DNA of 64,000 bases from NCBI GenBank assembly GCA_040902195.1, contig JBBDXS010000019.1, positions 186,001 through 250,000 on the forward strand, read 5' to 3'. This DNA is from JBBDXS01 sp040902195 (GTDB lineage: Bacteria > Chloroflexota > Dehalococcoidia > DSTF01 > RBG-16-68-14). Position 1 is the stretch's first letter, and the number at the start of each line of letters is the position of its first letter. Below the pieces are notes generated by a model. The model did not search any database, was not told the DNA's origin, and saw only the letters and a list, made by a program, of their open reading frames with translations. Below are positions 25,550 to 33,938 of this stretch, piece by piece. A program made the position numbers and the translations under genes.

Positions 25550-28333
25550 TTAGGGGTTGACGCCGCCGTCTAGTAAGGCTTCGAGGTCGTGCTTCGCGTC
25601 CAGCATGCCCGCCCACAGGTCACCCACCTTGTCGAGCCGTGCGGGGGCGGTGAGCATCGTGAAGTCGGTCGGATAAACGGAGCCGACCTCGTCCCAACGG
25701 AGCGGCATCGAGACCGCGCCGGACGGGTGTGGGCGCGGCGAGTAGACGGACGCGAGCGTCTTCCCTCGCGAGTTCTGGTTGTGGTCGAAGAACACCTTGC
25801 CCCGGCGCTTGTCGACCGACCACTCCATGGTGATCTCCCGCGGGTGTTGGCGCAGCAGGTGGTGGCCCATCGTCTCGGCGGCCGCGCGCACGGCGCCGTA
25901 GTCCAGCCGGCGCAAAATCGGCACGTAGATGTGCAGCCCGGTGCGCCCTGTTGTCTTCACAAACGATGAGAGCGACAGCGAATCGAGCGCGTCCTTGAGC
26001 CACAGCGCCACGTCGCACGTTTTCGCGAAGGCCTTCTTGTTCAGCGCCGGTTCGTCGCCCTTCGCTTCCTCGCCGGAGTAGATGTACGGGTCGAGGTCGA
26101 AGACGACGAAGTCGGGATAGTTGAGCAGCGAGCTCTCCATGTTCTCGATCGAGCCCGAGAACGTCGTCCCCAGGTGAGAGCCGTCCGGCTCCGGGTTGAC
26201 GCGCGAGTACCAAGTGTGCAGCTCCAGGTCAGCGAGCTGACCGAGCCAGAGCAGGGTAGGGAGGTTGTTGCAGATCAAGTACTCGCCGTCGCCCTCATTG
26301 TGCGACGAATACAGCAGCGCCGTGTCGACGAACTCCGGGACCTCGCCCTCCCAGTGCTTCTGATAAAAGTGCGGCTTCTCGATCCCGTTCGGATAGCGGG
26401 TGAGCGTGAGCGGACGGTCGCGTAGGTGCGGCAGCAAGTACGGCGACACGCGCGTGAAGTAGACGAGCAGGTCGCGCTTCGTCAACGGGTGCCGTCTGCC
26501 GTATTTCGGCCAGAGCTCTTTGTTCAGATTACTGACCGCGATCTTGTGCCCCTCTACCTGCAACGACAGCTTGTCCTGCTTCCCGCGCAGTTGCTCCAGC
26601 ACCGACGCGACCTCGTCGTCCAGCGCGGGCGCTCGCGGCATCTCGCTGCGCTCCAAGTCCTCGGGTGCGGGTGCCACTTCCGCACGGTGGACCTCCGAGG
26701 GCGATTTGTCTTCCCGCACGCCGAGGAAAACGGGCGCGCGCAGGTGCCCGTCGTTCGTCCACTGCGCGAACTTCACCTCGATCACGAGCTGGGGCTCGAC
26801 CCAGGCCGGTGGCGGCTTCAGAGGCACGCCGTTTGCGAAGGGCGACGTCTTGCGCTTCATGCCGTCGAGCTGCGTGCGCAGCTTTTCGAGCAGCCGGTCG
26901 TCGAAGCCACTGCCGACGTTCCCGCAGTAGATCAGCCCTCCTCCGTCGTTGTACTGGCCGATCAGCAGCGCGCCGAACGTATCGCTCCGTCCGCCCTGCC
27001 CCGCGCTATAGCCGCCGACGACGAACTCGTCGCTGGTGGTGCCTTTGATCTTCAGCCAAGCCCGGGAGCGGCGTCCCGCCTCGTACGTGCTGTCGCGACG
27101 CTTCGCCACGACGCCCTCCAGCCCGTGTTCGAGCGCCGCGTCGTACGCGACGACGCCGTCCTCGTCAAACGCATCGAGCAGATGGATGCGCTCCGACGGG
27201 AAGAGCGCGCGCTCGAGCTGCGCCTTGCGGTGCGTAAGGGGCGCCCGCTGCATGTCGAAGCCGTCCAGGTGCAGCAGATCGAAGACGTAGTAGTAGACCG
27301 GAATGTTCGCCTCTGCGCGCTGGATGTCGCTGTCGCGCGTGAGGTTGAGACGGCCCTGGATCACTTGGAACGACGGTCGGCCCTCCTCATCGAGCGCCAC
27401 GATCTCCCCATCGAGCGCCATCTCGTGAGCGGGCTGCCTCTCGAGCGCCTTGACGATCGATGGGTACTGCCGCGTCGCGTCGAGGCCACGCCGCGAGAGG
27501 AGCGTGACCGCGCCGTCGCGGACCAGCGCGATTGCGCGTACGCCGTCCAGCTTCGGCTCGAAGACCCAGTCGGGGCTCGAGAACGCTTTTGCCGTCAGCG
27601 TCGACAGCATCGGCGCGATCGATTTCGGCAGCGGCGCTGCCTTCGCGCCCGGCACGTCCTCGATGTGCACCACGTCGGCGGCGCGACTGCGGTCCGGCAG
27701 CAGTCCAGACTTCAGGTCCTCGATCGATAGGCCGGAGACGACCGAGCGGTCTTCCTCCAGGATGTCGCGCTCGGGGTCCTCCGTCCCGTCCTTGTGCTTG
27801 ATCAGCAGCCACTCGTTGTCGTTCTCGGTGCGCTCCATCTTCACGAGCGTCCACGAGCCCTTGAGCTTGCGGCCGCGCATCGTGACCGAGAGCTTGCCGT
27901 CCTTTAGCCCCTGGCGCATCTGCGCCTCGGCCGCCGTGCGATCGCCGAACGAATGACCGCCTTCGTCCGGCGCGTACGTCCCGTTGTCCCACACGATGAC
28001 CTGTCCAGCGCCGTAGCGCCCCTTCGGGATCACGCCCTCGAACGAGGCGTAGTCCATCGGGTGGTCCTCGACCATGACGGCGAGATGCTTCTCTTGCGGA
28101 TCGAGCGAGGGGCCCTTGGGGACAGACCAGGACTTGAGGACGCCATCGACCTCCAGCCGGAAGTCATAGTGCAGGCGCGAGGCGTCGTGCTTCTGGATGA
28201 CGAACGTCAGCGGCCCCTTGCCGCCGCGCTTCGTCGAGGGAGGCGGCTCAGGCGTCTGCTCGAAGTCGCGCTTCTTGTCGTACTCTTCGAGCGGCTTCTT
28301 AGGGGAACGTGGCGATGCGTTGGCGCGGGGCAT
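25550..28333 (-). CDS. ligD: Multifunctional ATP-dependent DNA ligase LigD (PE-LIG-POL)
   Basis: A 927-residue three-domain LigD for non-homologous end joining. Residues about 35-190 are the 3'-phosphoesterase (KHDASRLHYDFRLE; DHPMDYASFEGVIPKG). Residues about 240-560 are the ligase, with the adenylated lysine K261 in EPKLDGVRA, DGEIVALDEEG, the EGVVAKRRDS motif and WLKIKG. Residues about 610-910 are the AEP-type polymerase/primase, with FDLDP, GRTGLHIYVPI and FFDHNQNSRG supplying the metal site. The domain order is that of Pseudomonas LigD, not the mycobacterial POL-PE-LIG. It processes, fills and seals broken ends held by Ku, encoded 12 bases upstream. Confidence 0.96.
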   Translation of the reverse strand: MPRANASPRSPKKPLEEYDKKRDFEQTPEPPPSTKRGGKGPLTFVIQKHDASRLHYDFRLEVDGVLKSWSVPKGPSLDPQEKHLAVMVEDHPMDYASFEGVIPKGRYGAGQVIVWDNGTYAPDEGGHSFGDRTAAEAQMRQGLKDGKLSVTMRGRKLKGSWTLVKMERTENDNEWLLIKHKDGTEDPERDILEEDRSVVSGLSIEDLKSGLLPDRSRAADVVHIEDVPGAKAAPLPKSIAPMLSTLTAKAFSSPDWVFEPKLDGVRAIALVRDGAVTLLSRRGLDATRQYPSIVKALERQPAHEMALDGEIVALDEEGRPSFQVIQGRLNLTRDSDIQRAEANIPVYYYVFDLLHLDGFDMQRAPLTHRKAQLERALFPSERIHLLDAFDEDGVVAYDAALEHGLEGVVAKRRDSTYEAGRRSRAWLKIKGTTSDEFVVGGYSAGQGGRSDTFGALLIGQYNDGGGLIYCGNVGSGFDDRLLEKLRTQLDGMKRKTSPFANGVPLKPPPAWVEPQLVIEVKFAQWTNDGHLRAPVFLGVREDKSPSEVHRAEVAPAPEDLERSEMPRAPALDDEVASVLEQLRGKQDKLSLQVEGHKIAVSNLNKELWPKYGRRHPLTKRDLLVYFTRVSPYLLPHLRDRPLTLTRYPNGIEKPHFYQKHWEGEVPEFVDTALLYSSHNEGDGEYLICNNLPTLLWLGQLADLELHTWYSRVNPEPDGSHLGTTFSGSIENMESSLLNYPDFVVFDLDPYIYSGEEAKGDEPALNKKAFAKTCDVALWLKDALDSLSLSSFVKTTGRTGLHIYVPILRRLDYGAVRAAAETMGHHLLRQHPREITMEWSVDKRRGKVFFDHNQNSRGKTLASVYSPRPHPSGAVSMPLRWDEVGSVYPTDFTMLTAPARLDKVGDLWAGMLDAKHDLEALLDGGVNP

Positions 28334-28345
28334 TGCGCCGCGACG

Positions 28346-29197
28346 TTATCCCGCGGCGGCCTTGCGGCGGCGCGTCGTGCTCGACTGGCCGTTGCTCGCA
28401 GCGCGCCGCGATCGTGTCGGGGCCTTCTGCTGCTTCTTCGCCGTCTCGACGCTCTTTTTGAGCGCCGACATGAGGTCGACGATTTTGCCGCGCGGCGCCG
28501 CCGGCGCTTCGACGATCTCCGCGCCCTGCAGCTTCGCCTCGATGACCTGCATCAGCGCCTCGCGGTAGTCGTCGTGGTACTCCTCCGGCTGGAACTCCTC
28601 CAGCATGAGGTCGACCAGCGACGACGCCATGTCTTCTTCCTTGCTGGAGACCTTCACGTCGGGAAGGTCGAGACCTTTCTGGACGCGGATCTCGTCCGGG
28701 AAGTAGAGCGTTTCGAGCATGAGCGTGCCATCGTAGGCGCGCAGCGCGCAGAGGCGCTCTTTGTTGCGGATCGCGATCTTGGCTACCGCCGTGAGGCCGC
28801 GCTTGGTCAGGACGCGCATCAGCAAGACGAACGGCTTTAACCCCTTCTCGTCCGGCTCTAGGTAGTAGCCCTTTTCGTAGAAGATCGGGTCGATGTCGTC
28901 CATCTTCACGAAGCCGGCTAGGTCAATGGTGTGCTTGCTGGGGAGCGGCAGGTTCTCGAAGTCCTCTTCCGAAAGGACAACGTACTCGTCCTTCGCGTAT
29001 TCGTAGCCGCGCTGGATATCGTCGTAGGCCACCTCGCGCTCGTGCACGGGGCACCAGCGGAGCTGCTTGATCCGGCTGCCGCAGTCCTTATGGAGCTGGT
29101 TGAACGAGATGTCTTTGCTCTCGGTAGCCGTGTAGAGCTTCACCGGGATGCTCACCATCCCGAAGCTGATGACACCGTTCCAGATCGACCTCGGCAT
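28346..29197 (-). CDS. ku: Ku DNA end-binding protein
   Basis: A 283-residue bacterial Ku with the usual start (RSIWNGVISFGMVSIPVKLYTA, partly quoted) and the core ring residues through KPFVLLMRVLTKRGLTAVAKIA. The C-terminus (about 225-283) is Lys/Arg/Ala-rich, as in other bacterial Ku tails that help DNA threading and LigD recruitment. It forms a homodimeric ring on double-strand ends. Next to ligD on the same strand, so probably cotranscribed with it. Confidence 0.96.
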   Translation of the reverse strand: MPRSIWNGVISFGMVSIPVKLYTATESKDISFNQLHKDCGSRIKQLRWCPVHEREVAYDDIQRGYEYAKDEYVVLSEEDFENLPLPSKHTIDLAGFVKMDDIDPIFYEKGYYLEPDEKGLKPFVLLMRVLTKRGLTAVAKIAIRNKERLCALRAYDGTLMLETLYFPDEIRVQKGLDLPDVKVSSKEEDMASSLVDLMLEEFQPEEYHDDYREALMQVIEAKLQGAEIVEAPAAPRGKIVDLMSALKKSVETAKKQQKAPTRSRRAASNGQSSTTRRRKAAAG

Positions 29198-29350
29198 GCC
29201 CTGCCATCCTTTCCGTTCGGGAACCCTTCAGGGACAGCCTTCACTCCGCTTGGAGGCCTGCACCGGCCCTCCCCAGGCCGCGGGGGTAAGGGAAAGGTTA
29301 CCGATTATGCGATTACCGGTCAACAGAATGGTCGGCGGTGAGCGCGCCGC

Positions 29351-30427
29351 CTACAGCACAGGCGCAAGGGGCTCGCGCAAGCACTCCTCCGGCGGTACAT
29401 CTGGCCTGGGCGCCACGAAGACGGGGAAGCGCAGCACGCCGGCTGGCGTCCACGCGCTGAAACGGACGTGGCAGGCCAGCTCAGGCTGGCACCAGTAGAA
29501 GAAGCGCTGGACTGCGGGCGGCGCGCCAAAGGGCGCGCGCTCGGTATGGAGGGGCGTGAGCATCTCGAGAAGCTGACGAGCCTCCTTGTCGCTGCAGCCG
29601 ATACTGACCTCCCCTACGAAGTGAAGCTGGCCTCGATCGTATGCTCCGAGCAGGATCGTCGAGATCAGGTCCTTCTTGCGGAGCCCGCCTCCGAACGTAT
29701 AGCCGCCGATCACGAAGTCATCGCTCTGGGCGGCCCGGATTTCCTGCCAGCTAATCGAACGCTCGCCGGGCAGGTAGTGGCTGTGCTTGTCCTTCGCGAC
29801 GACGCCCTCAAGGCGATAGCTCGCAGCGGCTTCGAAAAAGGCTATGCCTTCCTCACGCACGAAGTCGGCTGCCTGAATGTAGCGATTCGGCCCGATCCGC
29901 TCGTGGAGCAGGTTGCGCCGCTCGTAGAGCGGACGCTTCAGCAGCCACGAGCGGTCCAGCTCCAGAAGGTCGAAGACCTGGTAGGTCACGGTCGAGCGCG
30001 GCGGCCGGCGGACCGCATCGTTGTCGGGCTGGAGGAGGCGGCCCCGCAGCAGCTCGACGTCCGGTAGCGCTTCGGCGCCCCACGCGATGATCTCGCCGTC
30101 GATGACGGCGTGCTTCGCGGTGACGCAGCGCGCGAGCGACTGCAGCTCGGGATAGTGAGCCGTAAGATCGCGCAGGTTGCGTCCGTGCAGGCGCACGTCG
30201 TCGCCGTCGATGACGGCGATCGCGCGCACACCGCCCCACTTCACTTCGTAGATGTGGTCGGGCGAGTCGAACGGCTCATCGATGACGACGGGGAGCATCG
30301 GACGCAGCTCGTGGGGAGCAGGCTTCGCCTGCGTGGGCGGACGGTTGCTGCGTGCGGGCGACCTTCTGGTCATAACGCGTCCATGCGAGGACACGTAGAG
30401 CGTATGTCCGTCTGGTGCTGGCGTCAA
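29351..30427 (-). CDS. ATP-dependent DNA ligase-like protein with altered catalytic motifs
   Basis: A 358-residue protein similar in length and layout to the LIG domain of LigD plus an OB fold. Motif III (VIDGEIIAW), IIIa (YQVFDLLELD) and IV (LEGVVAKDK) are normal. Motif I reads KWGG (63-66), not KxDG, and motif V reads WQEIRA (227-232), with Glu and Arg in place of the two lysines of WxKxK. The adenylated Lys remains, but catalysis is probably weakened or lost. The TTG at the stated start overlaps the upstream stop by four bases after an AAGGG element; an ATG at 30373 is an alternative. It may assist Ku and LigD at DNA ends. Confidence 0.82.
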   Translation of the reverse strand: MTPAPDGHTLYVSSHGRVMTRRSPARSNRPPTQAKPAPHELRPMLPVVIDEPFDSPDHIYEVKWGGVRAIAVIDGDDVRLHGRNLRDLTAHYPELQSLARCVTAKHAVIDGEIIAWGAEALPDVELLRGRLLQPDNDAVRRPPRSTVTYQVFDLLELDRSWLLKRPLYERRNLLHERIGPNRYIQAADFVREEGIAFFEAAASYRLEGVVAKDKHSHYLPGERSISWQEIRAAQSDDFVIGGYTFGGGLRKKDLISTILLGAYDRGQLHFVGEVSIGCSDKEARQLLEMLTPLHTERAPFGAPPAVQRFFYWCQPELACHVRFSAWTPAGVLRFPVFVAPRPDVPPEECLREPLAPVL

Positions 30428-31335
30428 GCGCCCTTCACACCGAGCAGCTTCTGCAGCCTCGCCGCGTTTACCACGCCCTGGTCTTCAAGCTTCGTGTTGA
30501 ACATAAGAAAGACGTCGTCGGCCTCCGCGGCGAGCTGGCCGATGCGCGGCAGCCACTCCGATAGCTCGTCGTCCGTGTAGAGCCAGTTCAGCTTTTCTTG
30601 GGTCGATGCTGTCTTGTCGTCCCATCGTTCGGCGTTGCGCCCGCGAAAGCGCACCGACGCAACGGGCGCTGTTACGGCAACGATCGGCGGAAAGCTTGTC
30701 TTGAGCTCCTGCGGCTCATCGACGCAGACGAAGCCGCACTTCAACTCGCGCAGGAGATCGAACGTCGATGCCGCGCTCTCATCGTCGGAGACCCAGAGAG
30801 CGTTCCGGAACTCGACGATGACCGGGTCGTCCGCCAGACGCTCGCGCGCGTGTGCGATGAACTCGCGATTCGCCTTCGACGGCACGAACCACGGCGGGAA
30901 GTCGAGCAACACCGCGCCCAGCTTGTCCTCGTCGCGGAGCGGCTGCAGCGCGCGGCGGAAGATCTGCCACAGCTCCTCGCTGACCTCTGGGGGGATGTCC
31001 TTGTAGTAGACGCGCGCCTTCTTTTGGACGTCCGGCGGCAGCGATTCGTGGAAGCTCTTGGGGATGGAGGAGAAGCGCGTCGGGTGCTGGCTGAACAGCG
31101 CGAACACCTTGACGTTGAATCGAAAGCCCTCGGGCACCGCGCTGCCCCAACGCTCCATGTTTTTGTGCGACGGCATCGCGTAGTACGTGCTGTCGATCTC
31201 GGCCGTGCTGTACCGCTCGCCGTAGAAGGCGAGGCGTTCGGGCGTGTCCTTGAGCTCGGGCGGGTAGAAGCGCCCGCAATTGACGAGCGACTTTTCAGCC
31301 CACGATGACGTGCCGATGAAGAAGCGCGCTGCCAT
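30424..31335 (-). CDS. DUF72 family protein
   Basis: A 303-residue TIM-barrel-like DUF72 protein. Landmarks: FIGTSSWAEKSL, the YSTAEIDSTYYAMPS strand, FRFNVKVFALFSQHP, VEFRNALW and RFRGRNAERW, which are typical of the family. Function is not known for the family, though DUF72 genes often occur near DNA repair genes, as here upstream of the ligase-like, Ku and LigD genes. The ATG used begins the conserved fold (MAARFFIGTSS); longer starts run back through non-conserved leader sequence. Confidence 0.87.
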   Translation of the reverse strand: MAARFFIGTSSWAEKSLVNCGRFYPPELKDTPERLAFYGERYSTAEIDSTYYAMPSHKNMERWGSAVPEGFRFNVKVFALFSQHPTRFSSIPKSFHESLPPDVQKKARVYYKDIPPEVSEELWQIFRRALQPLRDEDKLGAVLLDFPPWFVPSKANREFIAHARERLADDPVIVEFRNALWVSDDESAASTFDLLRELKCGFVCVDEPQELKTSFPPIVAVTAPVASVRFRGRNAERWDDKTASTQEKLNWLYTDDELSEWLPRIGQLAAEADDVFLMFNTKLEDQGVVNAARLQKLLGVKGA

Positions 31336-31406
31336 GGCCAGAAGGGAAGCGCGCTTTGCATGCGCTGTCAACTGTGCAGCGGCGCAGCCAGCGTTCGTTC
31401 CATAAT

Positions 31407-31432
31407 GCGTATGTGCAACGCCGAACATACGC
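31407..31432. promoter_or_regulatory. Perfect inverted repeat, possible operator
   Basis: GCGTATGT (31407-31414) and ACATACGC (31425-31432) form a perfect 8-bp inverted repeat with a 10-base spacer. It lies between the divergent DUF72 gene and the riboswitch-controlled GT20 gene, about 70 bases upstream of the DUF72 start and 87 bases before the riboswitch promoter. The symmetry suits a dimeric regulator. No known consensus (for example a Gram-positive SOS box) matches it. Confidence 0.4.
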
Positions 31433-31518
31433 GAGAAAAAGAGCGGGTTCGCCTTTCGGGACCGGCGGTCGAGTGAGTGTGGCGGCTGTGCCAAGCGTCG
31501 CGACGGAACCTGGTAGGT

Positions 31519-31547
31519 TTGACAATTCTTTGCGTCAGCGCTAGCCT
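31519..31547 (+). promoter_or_regulatory. Sigma70-type promoter for the riboswitch-GT20 transcript
   Basis: A consensus -35 TTGACA (31519-31524) is separated by 17 bases from TAGCCT (31542-31547), which keeps the T, A and final T of the -10. Transcription would start near 31554, just ahead of the riboswitch P1 stem. Confidence 0.6.
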
Positions 31548-31561
31548 TATAGCAAGAAATC

Positions 31562-31690
31562 GAATATGGCCGAGTCCCGAAAGGGAACGGGGGAACCACC
31601 CGAATTTGGGGTGCATCCTTCCGGAGCGGAAGGAAGGGCAGTTCTTTCAGCCCTAACCCGACAGCTAACCCCGTAGGCCACTGGAAGAAG
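31562..31690 (+). promoter_or_regulatory. c-di-AMP riboswitch (ydaO/yuaA leader)
   Basis: The segment carries the conserved blocks of the ydaO/yuaA class in order: the GAGTCCCGAAAGGGAACGG hairpin region, GGGGGAACCACC, TTTGGGGTGCATCC, a variable hairpin (CCTTCCGGAGCGGAAGG), TTTCAGCCCTAACCCG, ACAGCTAACCCCGTAGG and the trailing GGAAGAAGAGG. The outer P1 stem pairs TGGCC (31567-31571) with GGCCA (31676-31680). This class binds c-di-AMP and usually switches expression off when c-di-AMP is high; it commonly controls osmolyte and cell-wall genes. Here it precedes a trehalose-phosphate-synthase-family gene on the same strand, matching an osmoprotectant role. Confidence 0.9.
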
Positions 31691-31710
31691 AGGTGATCGT
31701 GAGCACCATC

Positions 31711-31755
31711 GGGTCGGCGTAGCCGCGTCGGCCCCTTTGTCATCTTGCAGATGAC
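31711..31755 (+). terminator. Candidate expression-platform hairpins of the c-di-AMP riboswitch
   Basis: A 10-bp stem with G-T pairs (31711-31734, GGGTCGGCGT against GCGTCGGCCC) is followed by CTTTGT, and a perfect 7-bp hairpin (GTCATCT/AGATGAC, 31739-31755) comes directly after. The first resembles an intrinsic terminator with a short U tract, 20 bases after the riboswitch. Switching by termination is therefore plausible, but the weak U tract leaves other mechanisms open. Confidence 0.45.
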
Positions 31756-31892
31756 GTTCCGCGGCTGTTCGCTGGCGAAGGCGGCAGTTCGCTCAACAAT
31801 CGAAATCTAAACGACTAATGCGGTTCCCGGCCGGGAGGCAGCTTCGAGTCTGTATGGCAGCGCTTTGGGCTCATGAGAACCAGGAGGCTTAG

Positions 31893-33446
31893 GTGTCAGG
31901 ACGAACGAACGACCGCGCTTCCGAGAACGCTTCCGCGAATCAGAAGCTGAGCGGCCCGCAATCCAGCCGCAGGCTGATCTTGGTCAGCAACCGCGGCCCT
32001 GTCGAGCATCGCACGAACGAGCGCGGCGACATAGAGCAAGTCTGTGCCAGCGGCGGCGTTGCGGCTGCGCTTAGCGCGCTCGCCCCGGGCCGGCCGATCA
32101 CGTGGATAGCCGCCGCCACAGGCGCGCTCGATCGCGTGCTGGCGACGCAAGGGGAGCTACTTCCTCTCGATGACGGAAAGTACGTTCGCCTGATCGCTCC
32201 GCCGCGGGAGGTCTACGATCTCTTCTACGGCACATTCAGCAATCCGGTCCTCTGGTTTGTCCAACACGCGATGTACGATCGTTTGGAGATGGACGACGTT
32301 GATGCCGTCGCTGTCGACGCGTGGCAGCGCGGTTATTTGCCGGTGAACCAGATCTTCGCTGAGACCGTGATCGATGAGCTGGAGCGAAGCGGAAGCCGCG
32401 GGCGCGTCATGTTGCACGATTATCACCTGTACGCCGCGCCGCTCTTCATCCGGAACCGCCGGCCCGACGCTGTGCTCCAGCACTTCGTGCACATTCCCTG
32501 GCCCCAGCCCGACGCATGGCGCGTCCTACGAACGCCCATCGTCCAGTCCATTTGCGAAGGCCTCCTCGCAAACGACAGCGTGGCGTTCCAGACACAAGCC
32601 TTCGCGCGCAATTTCATCGATACGTGCCGCGCGTACCTCACGGATTGTGAGGCGACGGCGGATCGGATCACGCACGCCGGCCGCTCGACGCGCGTCTGGG
32701 CGAATCCTGTGTCCGTTGACATCTGGGACCTGCGCCGTCAGCTCGCGTTGCCTGAGGCAGAAGCATATCGCTCCAAGCTCGCCGCACCGCCGGAGATGCG
32801 CACGATCGTCCGCGTCGACCGGCTCGATCCGAGCAAGAACGTAGCGACAGGCTTCCGTGCCTTCGGCCGGCTGCTCGAATCGCACCCGGAGTGGGTGGGC
32901 AAGGTGCGCTTCCTGTCGTTCCTCGTGCCGTCGCGCACCGGCGTCGCGGAGTATCGCCGGTACAAGGACGAAGTCTTCGCCGCTGCCGGGGAAGTAAACG
33001 CACGTTTTGCCACGCCGGATTGGCAGCCGGTCGCCATCTATTACGAACACAACCGCCTCCAAGCGCTCGTCGCCATGAGTCTCTACGACGTGCTGCTTGT
33101 CAATCCTCTCATCGATGGCATGAATCTGGTCTCCAAGGAAGGCCCGGCCGTGAACGCCAGGAACGGCGCCCTCGTGCTGTCCGAGACAACCGGTGCGTTC
33201 GAGGAGCTGCGTGCGGGAGCGATCCCGGTGCTGCCGCACGATATCGCCGGCACCGCCGCCGCGCTCGATCGCGCACTCAGGCTTCCGGCGGAGGAGCGGC
33301 GCGAGTGCACGCGACTGCTGCGTGAGGCTATCGTGCGCCACGATCTGCGTCGCTGGTTCCGTCTGCTGCTCGAGGACCTCGACGCCATGTCGGAAGATGA
33401 GCCGCAAGCGAGCGGCCCCGCTCGCGAGGCGCTGCGCACGGGCTAG
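31893..33446 (+). CDS. otsA: Trehalose-6-phosphate synthase-family glycosyltransferase (GT20)
   Basis: A 517-residue GT20 enzyme. Landmarks are LILVSNRGPVEH at the start, ASGGVAAALSAL, the MLHDYHLYAAPL and HIPWPQPDAWR acceptor and donor segments, VRVDRLDPSKN with the Arg and Lys that bind the phosphates, and IDGMNLVSKEGP. It should transfer glucose from a nucleotide donor to glucose-6-phosphate. Glucosylglycerol-phosphate synthase belongs to the same family and cannot be excluded. No trehalose-6-phosphate phosphatase is fused or adjacent. The start is GTG, 5 bases after AGGAGG. It lies about 200 bases downstream of a c-di-AMP riboswitch, which points to osmotic control. Confidence 0.88.
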   Translation: MSGRTNDRASENASANQKLSGPQSSRRLILVSNRGPVEHRTNERGDIEQVCASGGVAAALSALAPGRPITWIAAATGALDRVLATQGELLPLDDGKYVRLIAPPREVYDLFYGTFSNPVLWFVQHAMYDRLEMDDVDAVAVDAWQRGYLPVNQIFAETVIDELERSGSRGRVMLHDYHLYAAPLFIRNRRPDAVLQHFVHIPWPQPDAWRVLRTPIVQSICEGLLANDSVAFQTQAFARNFIDTCRAYLTDCEATADRITHAGRSTRVWANPVSVDIWDLRRQLALPEAEAYRSKLAAPPEMRTIVRVDRLDPSKNVATGFRAFGRLLESHPEWVGKVRFLSFLVPSRTGVAEYRRYKDEVFAAAGEVNARFATPDWQPVAIYYEHNRLQALVAMSLYDVLLVNPLIDGMNLVSKEGPAVNARNGALVLSETTGAFEELRAGAIPVLPHDIAGTAAALDRALRLPAEERRECTRLLREAIVRHDLRRWFRLLLEDLDAMSEDEPQASGPAREALRTG

Positions 33447-33467
33447 GCCCAACCTCCGGCATCTCCA

Positions 33468-33504
33468 GGGCTGCGGGCGATGGACGTCTGCAGCCCTTCT
33501 TCGT
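33468..33504 (+). terminator. Weak candidate terminator after the GT20 gene
   Basis: A 7-bp stem (GGGCTGC, 33468-33474, with GCAGCCC, 33490-33496) and a 15-base loop are followed by TTCTTCGT. It lies 20 bases after the GT20 stop codon. The loop is long and the T tract broken, so efficiency is doubtful. Confidence 0.4.
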
Positions 33505-33938
33505 GCCCAAAGTTATCGCTCCGTTAACGAGCGTCAATCTTGCCTTAACGTCGCCTGTGTACCTTGGAACTGTGAGGAGCCTCGTCGACCGTACGTCACG
33601 CAGAGGGTCCGCGGTCGATCCACGACACAGCATCGGGCTGAGCGCCGGAACACGAGCGGGTATTGTCTGGGGAACGCAGGACCGTCACCTCGTTGCTAAC
33701 CTCCGTTCTGGCGCTCTGCCGGATGCTGCGGACTCATCGTTGATTGGCGCTCGACCTTGGGCGCGCCTCCTCAACCGCTTCGGCCGGGCGATGGAATGGC
33801 TGGCCCGCTACCCCCTCTACAGCATCGATGGTGAGATGCCACTTCCCGTCCGGCCGCACGACGAGCACGTAGTGGAGCGTTAGATCCACATCCCGTATAG
33901 TCTGCACAGTGCCGTGAGGGCAGGCAGATATACGTTAG
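33505..33938 (+). other. Intergenic region upstream of uppP, no convincing gene
   Basis: This stretch has no gene I can support. An open frame of 126 codons crosses it but has no Shine-Dalgarno sequence, family resemblance or typical composition. A TATAGT element at 33896-33901, about 40 bases before the uppP ATG, could be a -10 box, though no clear -35 matches it. A CGCTC/GAGCG mini-hairpin around GTTAAC lies near 33511-33527. Confidence 0.5.

Noticed and set aside
26426..27730. 434-codon plus-strand open frame opposite ligD
   Set aside because: Antisense to an unmistakable LigD coding sequence, with no domain of its own; a high-GC shadow frame.
33503..33883. 126-codon open frame between the GT20 and uppP genes
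   Set aside because: GTG start without a ribosome site, no recognisable motif, and it begins within the candidate terminator tail. High GC favours such open frames by chance.
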